Shown: positions 15,668 through 23,140 of the stretch, piece by piece
Numbering within the stretch: position 1 is the stretch's first letter
How the letters are laid out: every line of letters starts with the position of its first letter
Assembly (NCBI RefSeq): GCF_900129855.1
Contig: NZ_LT670819.1
Coordinates: forward strand, 6,138,001-6,202,000
From: Streptomyces sp. 3214.6
GTDB lineage: Bacteria > Actinomycetota > Actinomycetes > Streptomycetales > Streptomycetaceae
Reading direction: 5' to 3'
Length of the DNA: 64,000 nt
The notes under the pieces: generated by a model
Databases searched by the model: none
Seen by the model: only the letters and a program-made list of their open reading frames with translations
What the model was told of the DNA's origin: nothing
Made by a program: the position numbers and the translations under genes

Positions 15668-16756
15668 GTGGCGGTAGACGAGATCCGAGGCGCGGTACTG
15701 GGCAGTGCCCCGACCCCCCTGTCGGTACTGGACCTGGTCACCGTCGGCTCCGGTCGTACCGCCACCGACGCGCTGCGCACCAGCGTCGAGCTGGCGCGGT
15801 TCACCGAGTCGCGTGGTTTTCTGCGCTACTGGGTCGCCGAGCACCACTCGATGCCGGGCGTCGCCTCCTCCTCGCCCGCGGTGATCCTCGCCCACCTCGC
15901 CGCCCACACCGACCGCATCCGGCTCGGCTCGGGCGGCGTCATGCTGCCCAACCACGCGCCCCTCGTCATCGCCGAGCAGTTCGGCACCCTGGAGGCGCTC
16001 GCGCCGGGCCGCGTCGACCTCGGCCTCGGCCGCGCGCCCGGCACCGACGGCGCTACGGCCGCCGCCCTGCGCCGCACCGAGCGGCTGCACGAGGGCGCCG
16101 ACGACTTCCCCGAGCAGCTCGCCGAGCTCACCCGTTTCCTGGACGACGACTTCCCCGACGGCCATCCCTACCGCCGGATCCACGCGATCCCCGGCCCCGT
16201 CCAGGGCACAGCGCCGGGCGGGGTGCAGTCGGCGCACCGGCCGCCGATCTGGCTGCTCGGATCCTCCGGCTTCAGCGCCCGGCTGGCCGGAATGCTCGGT
16301 CTGCCCTTCGCCTTCGCGCACCACTTCTCCGCGCAGAACACCGTCCCGGCCCTCGATCTGTACCGGGAGTCGTTCCGGCCGTCCGCGGTGCTCGCCGAGC
16401 CGTACGCGCTGATCGGCGTCTCCGTGCTCGCCGCCGACGACGAGCGTGAGGCCCGCCGGCAGACCCTGGCCATGGGCCTCAACATGGTCCGGCTGCGCGG
16501 CGGCCGCCCCGGTCTGTTCCCTTCCCCGGAGGAGGCGGAGGCGCATGAATTCAGCCCCCTGGAGCGGGAGTTCGTCGACTCCTGGACCGCGAACATCATC
16601 CAGGGCACGGCCGACGAGGTCCGCACCGGCCTCGACGACCTCCACAAGCGCACCGGCGCCGACGAGTTGATGCTCACCAGCCACGCCCACCGCGGCGAGC
16701 TGCGCCTGCGTTCCTACGAACTGATCGCCGACGCCTACGGGTTGCCGACCGCGTAG
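15668..16756 (+). CDS. LLM-class flavin-dependent oxidoreductase (luciferase-like monooxygenase)
   Basis: A 362-aa (beta/alpha)8 flavoprotein starting at GTG with a strong AGGAGG site. Family motifs are RYWVAEHHSMPGVASSSP near the N-terminus, RIRLGSGGVMLPNHAPLVIAEQ, and GRVDLGLGRAPGTD for the phosphate-binding region. It belongs to the alkanal/bacterial-luciferase-like group often annotated as MsnO8 or YhbW type and uses reduced FMN to oxygenate an unknown substrate. It converges with the GGDEF-EAL gene; their 3' ends overlap by 22 bp. Confidence 0.85.
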   Translation: MAVDEIRGAVLGSAPTPLSVLDLVTVGSGRTATDALRTSVELARFTESRGFLRYWVAEHHSMPGVASSSPAVILAHLAAHTDRIRLGSGGVMLPNHAPLVIAEQFGTLEALAPGRVDLGLGRAPGTDGATAAALRRTERLHEGADDFPEQLAELTRFLDDDFPDGHPYRRIHAIPGPVQGTAPGGVQSAHRPPIWLLGSSGFSARLAGMLGLPFAFAHHFSAQNTVPALDLYRESFRPSAVLAEPYALIGVSVLAADDEREARRQTLAMGLNMVRLRGGRPGLFPSPEEAEAHEFSPLEREFVDSWTANIIQGTADEVRTGLDDLHKRTGADELMLTSHAHRGELRLRSYELIADAYGLPTA

Positions 16757-18627
16757 GACTCGGTGCCGGACTCGGTGCCCGACACGGTTCCGGATTCGGT
16801 GCCGGACCGGGTGCCGGACTCGGTACCCAGCAGCTCGGAGATACGATCCGGCGACACCGGACGGGAGTACAGCCAGCCCTGCCCGGTGTCGCAGCCGATG
16901 CTGCGCAGCCGCGTCGCCTGCGCGGAGGTCTCCACGCACTCGGCGGTGACGGTCAGCCCGAGCCGGTGGGCGAGGTCGATCATCGCCTCGACGACGACCT
17001 CGTCGGCCGGGTTCGGCGCGGCGCCCGAGCCCTCGTACTGGAAGCCACGTACGAAGGACCCGTCGAGCTTCAGCACCGACACCGGCAGCCGGCTCAGATA
17101 GGCGAGGTTGGAGTAACCGGTGCCGAAGTCGTCGATGGCGATGCCCACACCCATGTCGCTGAGCGCCTGCAACGCCTGCAACGGCCGCCCCGCCGAGCCC
17201 ATCACGGCCGACTCGGTGAGCTCCAGCTGCAGCAGATGCGGGGCGAGCCCGGTCTCGGCGAGGACTTCCGCGACGTCCGCCACCAGGTCGGAGTCCCACA
17301 CCTGACGCACCGCCACGTTGACGCTGACGAACAGCGGCGGTTCGTCCGGATTGTCCAGCTGCCACTGCCGCGCCTGGCGGCACGCGGTGGCCAGAATCCA
17401 TCGGCCCAGCGGCACGATCGAGCCGTCCTCCTCGGCCAGCGCGACGAACCGATTCGGCGGCAGCAGCCCGAACCGGGGGTGGTCCCAGCGGACCAGGGCC
17501 TCCACCCCGTGCAGCCGGCCGTCCGACATGCCGACCAGCGGCTGGTAGTCGAGGCGGAACTCGCCGCGCTCGATGGCCGGCCGGAGCGTGGACGCCAGCG
17601 CCTGGCGGGTCATCAGATGCGCGTTGCGCTCGGGGTCGAACAGCGTCCAGCGGTCCTTGCCGTCCACCTTCGCCCAGTACAGGGTCGTATCGGCGGCCTG
17701 CATCAGCCCGGTCGCGGTGGTGCCGGCCGCGTGCCGCTCCACGACCCCGATCGACGCGGAGACGTTCAACCGGTGCCCGGCCAGGTCGAAGGGGGCCTGG
17801 AGCGCCTTGAGCACGGACTCGGCGAGATCGGCGAGCTGCTCGGTGCCGGTGGAGTCCTCCACGAGCAGCGCGAACTCGTCGCCGCCCAGCCGGGCCACCA
17901 GCGGCACGCTCGGCCTGGTCCGCCCGGCCTCCTCGGCACACGCCGTCAGCCGGTCGGCGACGGCGGCCAGCAGCCGGTCGCCGACCCGGTGACCGAGGGT
18001 GTCGTTGACGGCCTTGAAGCCGTCCAGATCCAGGTAGCACAAACCGATCCGGCCGGTCCCGCTCTGCTCGTACGCCTCCGCCTCCAGCGCGGCCGAGACC
18101 CGCTCGAAGAACAGGGTGCGGTTGGGCAGCCGGGTCACCGGGTCGTGCATCTGCAGGTGCCGCAGCCGCGCCTGGAGGTCACGGTGCGCGCTGACGTCGG
18201 CGACCGACAGCAGCACGCCGGGCATGTCCGCGTCCAGCGGGGAGACGGTGACCTGCGCCCACAGCGAGCGCCCGTCGGGCTGCTTCAGCCGCCGGGTGCA
18301 GCGCAGTTTCGCCTGCCGGCCGCGCAGCACCTCGCGGTAGGCGTGCCAGGTCCGGGCGTCGGAGGCCAGGTCCAGCAGGTCGGAGGCGACCCGCCCGACC
18401 AGGCCCGCGGCGTCGCCGAGCAGTGCGCCGAGCGCGTCGTTGGCGTCGACGATGAGACCCTCGCGGTCGACCACGGCCATGGCGAGGGGTGCTGCCGCGA
18501 AGACGGAACGGTAGGCCGGAGGCCGGTGGACCCGGGGCCCGCTGTCCGTACTGTTGATGTCACTCTCTGTGACGGCTGACCGGTCGAGGTCTGCCGCGGG
18601 CGTCGGCCCTTCGGACGTTCCGCTCAC
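16735..18627 (-). CDS. cdgA: PAS-GGDEF-EAL c-di-GMP turnover protein (CdgA type)
   Basis: A 630-aa cytoplasmic protein from a GTG with GGGAG upstream. The order is a PAS domain (about 40-145; YRSVFAAAPLAMAVVDREGL), a GGDEF domain (about 160-325; active site RLGGDEFALL at 248-252) and an EAL domain (about 345-605). EAL residues are intact: GVEALVRWDHP, the QLELTES metal site, IDDFGTGYSNL and ECVET. Both cyclase and phosphodiesterase sites therefore look competent. The inhibitory I-site (RxxD) expected five residues before GGDEF is absent, so product inhibition may not operate. In S. coelicolor the protein of this architecture in this neighbourhood is CdgA, a BldD-regulated factor for development; the name is by context and architecture. 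A GTES repeat tail ends the chain. Confidence 0.85.
   Translation of the reverse strand: MSGTSEGPTPAADLDRSAVTESDINSTDSGPRVHRPPAYRSVFAAAPLAMAVVDREGLIVDANDALGALLGDAAGLVGRVASDLLDLASDARTWHAYREVLRGRQAKLRCTRRLKQPDGRSLWAQVTVSPLDADMPGVLLSVADVSAHRDLQARLRHLQMHDPVTRLPNRTLFFERVSAALEAEAYEQSGTGRIGLCYLDLDGFKAVNDTLGHRVGDRLLAAVADRLTACAEEAGRTRPSVPLVARLGGDEFALLVEDSTGTEQLADLAESVLKALQAPFDLAGHRLNVSASIGVVERHAAGTTATGLMQAADTTLYWAKVDGKDRWTLFDPERNAHLMTRQALASTLRPAIERGEFRLDYQPLVGMSDGRLHGVEALVRWDHPRFGLLPPNRFVALAEEDGSIVPLGRWILATACRQARQWQLDNPDEPPLFVSVNVAVRQVWDSDLVADVAEVLAETGLAPHLLQLELTESAVMGSAGRPLQALQALSDMGVGIAIDDFGTGYSNLAYLSRLPVSVLKLDGSFVRGFQYEGSGAAPNPADEVVVEAMIDLAHRLGLTVTAECVETSAQATRLRSIGCDTGQGWLYSRPVSPDRISELLGTESGTRSGTESGTVSGTESGTESYAVGNP
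16757..16828. repeat. Six tandem 12-bp repeats in the 3' end of the GGDEF-EAL gene
   Basis: Six consecutive copies of GACTCGGTGCCG with few substitutions. Read on the minus strand they encode the tetrapeptides GTES, GTRS, GTES, GTVS, GTES, GTES, a flexible tail just before the stop. Confidence 0.85.
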
Positions 18628-18919
18628 CGCTCGCTCCCGCAGTGCACTCGATCTCTGTCCGTGCAGGAAAGTCTGCCGATCATAGAGGCTGCCCCCGGAC
18701 CCGCGCAGCCACTGCCCAGTGTCCCGGAACAACCCACTCTTCTGACAGATCGTTTCTGCCCGCACCTGGCCCGGTTCTTCGGTCGGGCGACCGCTTGTGA
18801 CGTTCCGTGAGAATTCCGGGGGTGTCGGGGTGATGCCCGCTTTCCGCCGCCTCACTCGTCTGGGGCAGACAAACAGGGCGTAGTACTACAAATTCACACA
18901 GGCTGGGTGGCGGTGTCCC

Positions 18920-20239
18920 GTGAACCGCCCCCGGAGGTCTGAAGTGCCGCGACTGCCGCGACGTCCGCGACCGTTCCCGCCGCTCCCGCGCCCTCGACTG
19001 CGCAGTACCACGGCCGTGTTCACCACCCTCTCGGCTCTCGCCGCGACCTCCCTGGTCACCGGCCCCTCCGTCGCCGAACCCCTCTCCGTGGCCCCCTGCG
19101 CGCTGCCCCGCACCGCCGCCCACCACTCCGAGGGCGTCGACACCTGGAACACCGCCTATCCCCGCCCCGTCCGCTCCCTCGACGCGGTGATGGTCTTCCT
19201 GTCCTTCCCCGACCGGCCCCCCACGACCTCCCCCGCCGAACTGGCCGCCGACCACTTCCCGGCCACCAGCCGCTTCTTCCAGCAGGCGTCCTACGGCAGA
19301 TTCACCCTGCGTCCGCACCCGCAAAAGCGCTGGATCCGCATGCCGAAGCCGTCCACCGCCTACGCCATACAGCGCGACTGGCGGGCCGAGAGCCGGGCCG
19401 CCTACCTGCACGACGCCCTGGCCGCCGCCGATCCCCAGGTCGACTTCTCCCGCTACGACGTCGTCTACTTCGTGGCCGACCCGGACGCGCCCGGAGTCGA
19501 CTCGGACGCGACGAAGGTCGTCAACCTGGACTCCCCGCTGACGGCCGACGGCACGGACATCAGCCGCATCGTCACGGTCTTCGAGAAGCATCCCCCGGAC
19601 CGTCTCGTCCTCGCCCATGAGACCAGCCACGTCTTCGACCTGCCCGACCTCTACCACCGCCCCGCCGACGGCAAGGGCGACTGGGACACCTACGTCGGCG
19701 ACTGGGACCTGATGGGCAGCCAGTTCGGCCTCGCCCCCGACCTGTTCGCCTGGCACAAGTGGAAGCTGGGCTGGCTGGATCCACGCCAGGTGATGTGCGT
19801 ACGGGGCCCCGGACCGACCCGGCTGACCCTGGAACCCCTCGGCGCCGGACCGGGCGTGCCGGTCGCCCGCGCCTCCGGGGCGCCGGCCTTCGGACTCGGC
19901 CACGGCGTCAAACTCGCGGTCGTGCGCACCGGCCCCGACAGCGTGCTCGCCTTCGAGGCGCGCGGTCCGGTGGGCGTCGACGGCGCGGCCTGCCGCTCCG
20001 GCATCCTCGTCTACCGCGTCAGTGGCGACGCCCGCTCCGGCCGCGGCCCCGTCGAGGTGATCGACGCCCACCCGAGTACCGAGGCCTGCTGGGAGAACTC
20101 CGTCTACCCACCCCTCGCGGACGCCCCGGTCGCCCTCGGCGAAAGCTTCACCGTGCCGGGCGACGGTGTACGGGTGGACGTGGAAGGGCGCACGGAGTCG
20201 GGGGAGTGGACGGTACGGATCACACCGGCGGCGCCATAG
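18920..20239 (+). CDS. Secreted M6-type zinc metalloprotease
   Basis: A 439-aa protein. A Pro/Arg-rich N-terminus leads to a hydrophobic signal (TTAVFTTLSALAATSLVTG), so it is exported. The early PVRSLDAVMVFLSFPD and FFQQASYGRFTL are typical of immune-inhibitor-A-like proteases. The zinc site is HETSHVFDLPDLYH: the HExxH pair with the third ligand shortly after, followed by WDLMGSQFGLAPDLFAWHKWKLGW. A beta-rich C-terminal domain (about 280-430) has two Cys likely in a disulfide. The GTG at 18920 is the best start; the actual start may be a few codons away. The 292-bp gap upstream (18628-18919) holds no further gene that I can see. Confidence 0.8.
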   Translation: MNRPRRSEVPRLPRRPRPFPPLPRPRLRSTTAVFTTLSALAATSLVTGPSVAEPLSVAPCALPRTAAHHSEGVDTWNTAYPRPVRSLDAVMVFLSFPDRPPTTSPAELAADHFPATSRFFQQASYGRFTLRPHPQKRWIRMPKPSTAYAIQRDWRAESRAAYLHDALAAADPQVDFSRYDVVYFVADPDAPGVDSDATKVVNLDSPLTADGTDISRIVTVFEKHPPDRLVLAHETSHVFDLPDLYHRPADGKGDWDTYVGDWDLMGSQFGLAPDLFAWHKWKLGWLDPRQVMCVRGPGPTRLTLEPLGAGPGVPVARASGAPAFGLGHGVKLAVVRTGPDSVLAFEARGPVGVDGAACRSGILVYRVSGDARSGRGPVEVIDAHPSTEACWENSVYPPLADAPVALGESFTVPGDGVRVDVEGRTESGEWTVRITPAAP

Positions 20240-20335
20240 GTCCGGTCCTGCCCGGGAGCCGCGAAAGCGGGTCCAAGGGAGCGCGGGCTCAAGGGAAAGG
20301 GGGCCCAAGGGAAAGGGGGCCAAAGGGGGTATGCG

Positions 20336-20365
20336 AAAGGCCCCTCGCTTTCGCGAGAGGCCTTT
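20336..20365 (-). terminator. Terminator hairpin downstream of tRNA-Lys copy 3
   Basis: AAAGGCCTCTCGC pairs with GCGAGGGGCCTTT on the minus strand, 8 nt beyond the tRNA. It is nearly identical to the hairpin after copy 1, implying that tRNA and terminator were duplicated as a unit. Confidence 0.75.
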
Positions 20366-20373
20366 GCCGTCTG

Positions 20374-20447
20374 TGCGCCGCCAGGGACTCGAACCCCGGA
20401 CCCGCTGATTAAGAGTCAGCTGCTCTAACCAACTGAGCTAGCGGCGC
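20374..20447 (-). tRNA. tRNA-Lys (CTT), copy 3
   Basis: A 74-nt cloverleaf identical to copies 1 and 2, with anticodon CTT. The stop codon of the upstream coding sequence lies inside its first ten nucleotides. Confidence 0.97.
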
Positions 20448-21025
20448 CTGCTGACGTCGTAGACCTTAGCATCCTGCTCGGCGGGAGGTGAAATCGATAT
20501 CCGCACGGCCGAACGGGCCGCCCGGACGGCCGCCCACAGCAGGATCTCGGGCCCCGGAAGCCACGGCTGACGCGTGTCCGGAGCGACCATCCAGCGCGTC
20601 GAGGCTCCCTCGCGGGCCGGGGTCAGCGCGGGTACGGTCACCGCGTCACCGGTGCCGTGGCACAGCAGCGGCGGCACGGTGCCGACCCGGCCGTCCGGCC
20701 GGCCGTCGGCGCTCCACTCCTCCCACTCCAGCAGCGAGGGCAGCCGCTGGGCCGTCCCCGGCGCCGAGAACAACAGCGTCCGCCCGCGGAACGCGGCCAC
20801 CGGACCGGAGCCCGGCCCCTCGCTCCACAGCCGGTCCAGCATCAGCCGCCCGAACATCGCCGGCGCGCTGACGATGTCGAACACCGAGCCGCACGGCAGG
20901 ACCGCCGGGGCGTGCGGCCGCTCCTCCCAGAGGGCGAGCGTGCTGCGCGGATACGTTCCGGCGGAGGCCAGCCAGGCGGCGCCGTCCGGGGTGACACCGA
21001 TGGGTTCGTCGCAGGGACTGCTCAT
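20438..21025 (-). CDS. Primase/polymerase N-terminal-domain-like protein
   Basis: A 195-aa protein resembling the Streptomyces proteins annotated as bifunctional DNA primase/polymerase, but only as long as that N-terminal domain. Recognisable blocks are PIGVTPDGAAWLASAGTYPR, LPCGSVFDIVSAPAMFGRLM, LLFSAPGTAQRLPSLLEWEEW and PLLCHGTGDAVTVPAL. I cannot point to a complete metal-binding triad, so polymerase activity is doubtful. The ATG at 21025 starts the conserved region. Its TAG is formed by bases 8-10 of the tRNA-Lys on the same strand, so mRNA and tRNA are presumably co-transcribed and separated by RNase P cleavage. Confidence 0.65.
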   Translation of the reverse strand: MSSPCDEPIGVTPDGAAWLASAGTYPRSTLALWEERPHAPAVLPCGSVFDIVSAPAMFGRLMLDRLWSEGPGSGPVAAFRGRTLLFSAPGTAQRLPSLLEWEEWSADGRPDGRVGTVPPLLCHGTGDAVTVPALTPAREGASTRWMVAPDTRQPWLPGPEILLWAAVRAARSAVRISISPPAEQDAKVYDVSRRR

Positions 21026-21142
21026 ACCGCACAGGTCTACCGGTGGTGAGCGGCCGATCTCACAGGGTTGCGGGAAACGAGTACGGACAACGACCGGAGG
21101 GAGTATCGTGCCCGCCCGGCATATGCCAGACGGGACTTGCCC

Positions 21143-21511
21143 TCACACGGGGTCGACGTGCCCCCGCCCCTCGGCGTCGCCCTTCAGCAGATCCCGGCCG
21201 AACTCGACCATCTTCTTCGCGTAGTCCTCGGTCCACTCGGCGCGCTCGGCGATGTCCGCGGCCGTCAGCCGGTCGAAGCGGCGCGGATCGGCGAGCTGCG
21301 CCGCCGCCATCGCCTGGAACTCCACCGCCCGGTCGGCCGCCGCCCGGAATGCGAGCGTCAGCTCCGTCGCCCGCGCCAGCAGGGCGGCCGGATCGTCTAT
21401 CGACTCCAGGTCGAAGAAGTGCTCCGGATCACCGGCTGCCTCGGCGGGCTCGAAGAGCAGGGGCGCGGGGCGTAGCCGCTGTTCGTTCCGACGCGGCGTG
21501 GGCTCCGCCAT
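21143..21511 (-). CDS. Conserved hypothetical protein (122 aa)
   Basis: The ATG at 21511 has a GAGGAGG ribosome site. The protein is soluble, acidic and helical: DPAALLARATELTLAFRAA then DIAERAEWTEDYAKKMVEF. No signal peptide, membrane span or enzyme motif is seen. I do not recognise a function. It lies between the primase-like gene and the helicase operon, all on the minus strand, with 288 bp separating it from the helicase stop. Confidence 0.65.
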   Translation of the reverse strand: MAEPTPRRNEQRLRPAPLLFEPAEAAGDPEHFFDLESIDDPAALLARATELTLAFRAAADRAVEFQAMAAAQLADPRRFDRLTAADIAERAEWTEDYAKKMVEFGRDLLKGDAEGRGHVDPV

Positions 21512-21643
21512 GTCTTGGCCTCCTCGTACGGTTCGGATGCGGACCACCTTCCATTGTCCCCCGGTCACGCAAGAGGCCCTGGCCTCGCCCTCTCAAGGCC
21601 CCCGACCCCCTCGATGTTCCCGTCCGCATCACCTCTTCCAACT

Positions 21644-21700
21644 CACCCGGTGCTCCGCGAGATGCGCCAGCACCGCGTGGTTGGCTTCCCAGCCGTCCGG
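21644..21700. repeat. 57-bp direct repeat, copy A (duplicate of helicase gene 3' end)
   Basis: Bases 21644-21700 are identical to 21815-21871, the last coding part of the helicase gene. On the minus strand copy A still reads PDGWEANHAVLAHLAEHRV, then SWKR and a stop. It lies outside the gene, 171 bp downstream of copy B; the bases between the copies show no gene. Confidence 0.9.
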
Positions 21701-21799
21701 GCTGTTTCCATTGGCCGCCTCCGGCGGCGTGCCGGACTCCGTCCGGCGGATCGGGCGGCGCCGTGCCGATCGCCTGACGGGCAGGTGCCGTGAGGACGG

Positions 21800-23140
21800 T
21801 CAGGGACGCCAGGCCACCCGGTGCTCCGCGAGATGCGCCAGCACCGCGTGGTTGGCTTCCCAGCCGTCCGGAAATTTCACGAGAGTGCCCAGCTGGACCG
21901 GTTCCGTGGACGGGTAGTCGTCCAGGAGGTCGCTCACGCCTGCCCGGCACACCACCACGCAGGCGTGCCGGTGGCGGGAGGCCAGGACGCACAGGCGGCC
22001 CGTCTCCAGGTGGAAGGCGGTGGCGTCGGGGCGGCCGGAAAGCGGGTGCAGGATCACCGTGACGTCGAACTCCATGCCCTGGAGACGGTTCGCCGTATCC
22101 ACCGTGACGTCCGCGACGCCCAGGTCCGCCAATGCTGCCCGGACCGCCGCCGCCTGGTCGCGGTGGGCCGTGCCGACGGCGACCCGGTCGGCGGTCAGGG
22201 GGGTGGGGGCGTCAGAGCGTTCGGAGGTGGCCGCGCCGCCTCGGTCCAGGAGGCGTCGCACGACCGTCGCGACCGCCCGCACCGCCTCCGGGTCGGTGCG
22301 GGGCGTGTGCCGGGCGGGCAGCTCCAGCAGGCCCCAGCCTGACTCCGCCGCCTCGTCGATCACCCGGTCGGCGCCCGAGCCGTCCGAGGGCACGGCGAAG
22401 GACAGCCGGCGGTCGCCGTGGCCGGTGCCGCTGCGGAACGGCGTGTAGGGGTAGAAGGCGTCCGAGACCAGCGGCGCCGCCGACGCCGGGAGCCGCCAGG
22501 ACACCGGGAGGCGGTGCTGCGGCAGCTCGGGGTTGTGGGCGAGCAGCGTCGAGACGGCCGAGGCCGACGGGTCGTACGACAGGCCCGCCCACTGCTCGCC
22601 GCCGACGATCGAGAACGGGTCCAGCTGCCCCGGGTCGCCCACGAACAGCGCCCGCTCGAACAGCCCGGCCACGGCCAGCAGTCCGTCCGAGCGCATCTGG
22701 TACGCCTCGTCCACGATCGCGTGCCGCCACGGCTCGTCGACCTTCACATGCGCCCACTTGGCGGCGGTGGAGATCACCACCGGCAGCCCGGCCAGCTCCG
22801 CCGCCTTCGCCGACTTCCGTACGTTCGGCAGCTCCTCCAGCGCCTTGTCGTACGGGTCGGCGTCGCTGCTGTGCAGGCGGCCCACCGGCAGCTCGGGGTT
22901 CTTCTCGGCGAGCCGCACGACCAGATCGTCGACCTGCGCGTTGGTCTGCGCCACCACCATCAACGAGTGCCCCGCGTCGGCGAGTTCGAGCGCCGCGCGC
23001 ACCACCAGCGTGGACTTCCCGGCGCCGGGCGGGGAGTCGACGACGACCCCGCGCGCGGTGCCGTGCAGCGTGTCGCGCAGGATCGCGTCGGTGGCCCGGC
23101 CGGCGGCGGCACCGGGGTCGAAGACGGCCTCGGTGGTCAC
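21800..23140 (-). CDS. Superfamily 1 (Upf1/Dna2-like) helicase/ATPase
   Basis: A 446-aa protein with a single helicase core. Walker A is DSPPGAGKST (about 35-44), motif Ia is VVAQTNAQVDDLV, Walker B is AIVDEAYQM (DExx type), motif III is LFVGDPGQLDP, motif IV is in PVSWRLP, motif V is DTANRLQGMEFDVTVI and motif VI is VLASRHRHACVVV. These are the motifs of SF1B helicases such as Dna2 and Upf1, which move 5' to 3' on single strands. The GTG start overlaps the upstream stop as GTGA. It is the last gene of a three-gene operon with a RecB/Cas4-type nuclease, so a joint DNA-processing role is likely; repair and phage defence are both possible. Confidence 0.82.
   Translation of the reverse strand: MTTEAVFDPGAAAGRATDAILRDTLHGTARGVVVDSPPGAGKSTLVVRAALELADAGHSLMVVAQTNAQVDDLVVRLAEKNPELPVGRLHSSDADPYDKALEELPNVRKSAKAAELAGLPVVISTAAKWAHVKVDEPWRHAIVDEAYQMRSDGLLAVAGLFERALFVGDPGQLDPFSIVGGEQWAGLSYDPSASAVSTLLAHNPELPQHRLPVSWRLPASAAPLVSDAFYPYTPFRSGTGHGDRRLSFAVPSDGSGADRVIDEAAESGWGLLELPARHTPRTDPEAVRAVATVVRRLLDRGGAATSERSDAPTPLTADRVAVGTAHRDQAAAVRAALADLGVADVTVDTANRLQGMEFDVTVILHPLSGRPDATAFHLETGRLCVLASRHRHACVVVCRAGVSDLLDDYPSTEPVQLGTLVKFPDGWEANHAVLAHLAEHRVAWRP
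21815..21871. repeat. 57-bp direct repeat, copy B (inside helicase gene)
   Basis: This copy encodes the last residues of the helicase (PDGWEANHAVLAHLAEHRV followed by AWRP and the stop) and is identical to copy A at 21644-21700. Confidence 0.9.

Noticed and set aside
18628..18919. BldD box upstream of the cdgA-type gene
   Set aside because: cdgA is a known BldD target in S. coelicolor, but I could not find a convincing palindromic match here, so none is annotated.
21429..21992. Small minus-strand frame with repeated GRLGSQPRGAGASRGAPG
   Set aside because: The internal repeat simply reflects the 57-bp DNA duplication read out of frame from the helicase end; no ribosome site.
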